Below are positions 5,063-5,072 of a DNA stretch of 5,072 nt, in pieces. The DNA is from Candidatus Aminicenantota bacterium. GTDB lineage: Bacteria; Acidobacteriota; Aminicenantia; Aminicenantales; JAFGAV01. The number at the start of each line of letters is the position of its first letter. Within the stretch, counting starts at the first letter, position 1. The stretch spans positions 1 through 5,072 of the forward strand of contig VGJG01000159.1 of the NCBI GenBank assembly GCA_016867615.1. Direction: 5' to 3'. Below the pieces are notes generated by a model, which was not told the origin of the DNA, did not search any database, and saw only the letters and a list, made by a program, of their open reading frames with translations. A program made the translations under genes and the position numbers.

Positions 5063-5072
5063 TGAACAAGAG
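5062..5072 (+). CDS. Start of the probable partner toxin gene, cut by the window edge
   Basis: ATG 5062 overlaps the antitoxin stop as TGATG, and three further codons (Met-Asn-Lys plus two bases) are visible. A GAGGA at 5044-5048 could serve as ribosome binding site, though at 13 bases it is distant; coupling through the overlap may matter more. An antitoxin followed at once by a coupled frame is the usual order for type II modules, with a PIN-domain RNase the most common partner of VapB-like proteins. The identity rests on context only. Confidence 0.45.

Overview
The window is GC-rich (roughly 60-65% by eye) and densely coded. It uses strong AAGGAGG-type ribosome binding sites and has overlapping or nearly abutting genes, so it is clearly bacterial. 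The gene families (an uncharacterised alpha/alpha-toroid protein, class I SAM methyltransferases, a CPBP intramembrane protease, an MGMT-like protein and a ribbon-helix-helix antitoxin) fit an environmental Acidobacteria-, Aminicenantes- or Chloroflexi-like genome. Nothing in the window fixes the phylum. No rRNA, tRNA, CRISPR array or recognisable insertion sequence is visible.

Layout: (1) A leftward gene, 417 to beyond base 1, encodes the N-terminal part of an exported protein with a PQQ/WD-like beta-propeller repeat. (2) A 210-bp divergent intergenic region carries a good extended -10 promoter for the rightward genes and a GC-rich hairpin just after its expected start point. (3) A rightward cluster runs from 628 to 4583. 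It encodes a 345-aa alpha/alpha-toroid protein, a 269-aa SAM methyltransferase, a CPBP (Rce1-like) membrane protease, a second 230-aa SAM methyltransferase and a 165-aa MGMT-fold protein that lacks the alkyl-acceptor Cys motif. The gaps are 58 bp, 3 bp, a 4-bp ATGA overlap and 41 bp, so the middle three genes are almost certainly co-translated. (4) A 239-bp regulatory interval contains an AT-rich island with a long imperfect palindrome that overlaps the -35 box of a promoter. (5) A ribbon-helix-helix antitoxin follows, and its stop codon overlaps the start of a gene cut by the window edge, probably the partner toxin.

How the genes may work together: the antitoxin and the truncated gene form a probable type II toxin-antitoxin operon repressed through the palindrome. 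The joint role of the 628-4583 cluster is unknown. One speculative reading is that an alpha/alpha-toroid protein, an Rce1-type protease and methyltransferases resemble the three-step CAAX-processing route (prenylate, cleave, methylate). The toroid protein even has a D-x-C ... H arrangement reminiscent of the zinc ligands of farnesyltransferase beta. Motif content prompts this idea but does not show it; the methyltransferases look soluble, unlike ICMT.
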